Positions 20,414-20,470 of a DNA stretch of 20,470 nucleotides are shown here, in pieces. This DNA comes from Caulobacter segnis. GTDB taxonomy: Bacteria; Pseudomonadota; Alphaproteobacteria; Caulobacterales; Caulobacteraceae. The notes below the pieces were generated by a model, which saw nothing but the letters and a program-made list of their open reading frames with translations, did no database searches and was not told the origin of the DNA. Location of the stretch: assembly GCF_003243465.1 (NCBI RefSeq), contig NZ_QFQZ01000080.1:1-20470 (forward strand), written 5' to 3'. Positions within the stretch are counted from its first letter, which is position 1, and every line of letters begins with the position of its first letter. The translations under genes and the position numbers were made by a program.

Positions 20414-20470
20414 ATGAGCAAGATCGCTCACATCACGCGCGCGGCCCTGGTCGGGCTCGCGCTTTGCGCG
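20414..20470 (+). CDS. Start of an exported protein (signal peptide only)
   Basis: The frame from ATG at 20414 runs off the window end after 19 codons: MSKIAHITRAALVGLALCA. A short basic/polar start and a hydrophobic run look like the beginning of a signal peptide or lipoprotein leader. GAGGA (20403-20407) lies 6 bases upstream as ribosome site. An earlier ATG at 20400 stops after five codons. The palindromic operator and TTGACA upstream fit a repressor-controlled gene such as an efflux adaptor, but that is inference from context only; the product cannot be identified. Confidence 0.6.
   Translation, partial: MSKIAHITRAALVGLALCA

Overview
The window looks like chromosome from a Caulobacter species (Alphaproteobacteria, Caulobacterales). 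It is GC-rich, carries the LovK-LovR light-sensing pair, has GGAAC-N16-CGTT promoters of the alphaproteobacterial general-stress sigma factor (EcfG/sigma-T) class, and contains GANTC (CcrM) sites in regulatory DNA. It also has the conserved neighbourhood SRP RNA-dnaX-ybaB-recR. Almost all of it is core housekeeping genome. I see no prophage, insertion sequence, CRISPR array or tRNA.

Layout. 1-290: the 3' end of a sulfate-binding protein gene, closed by a strong terminator. 432-2351: a light/stress module of lovK, lovR and a SemiSWEET sugar transporter. 2429-4850: a tightly overlapping operon of argB, a HAD nucleotidase and dapD (arginine and lysine/peptidoglycan precursors). 4963-5289: a small stress-type lipoprotein on the minus strand. 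5388-7338: fmt and truA, with a small lower-GC gene wedged between them on the opposite strand. 7443-9541: glsA and dapE (minus). 9607-10733: a cupin and a glutathione transferase, convergent with overlapping stops. 10796-13905: def, rmuC, a 50-residue small gene, recR and ybaB (all minus). 14055-16086: dnaX and the SRP RNA (minus). 16158-17099: nudC. 17236-18690: amn (minus). 19013-20269: a dicarboxylate/amino-acid:cation symporter. 20414-20470: the start of an exported protein behind a palindromic operator.

The main regulatory signal is three perfect GGAAC-N16-CGTT promoters, each a short distance upstream of a plausible start codon: lovK, lovR (promoter inside the end of lovK) and the LEA-like lipoprotein. 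By chance about 0.15 such matches with a 16-nt spacer would be expected on both strands of this window. This places the photosensory pair and the lipoprotein in the general stress regulon, and gives lovR its own stress input.

A second theme is a family of mirrored GC-rich hairpin repeats. They fill the three convergent gene junctions where the genes do not overlap (4854-4959, 7321-7440, 17113-17217). A related element sits inside the dnaX-ybaB gap (13930-14043). Their inner hairpins differ in sequence but keep pairing, so structure appears to be what is conserved. The two convergent pairs with overlapping stop codons (fmt/6311 and cupin/GST) lack the element.
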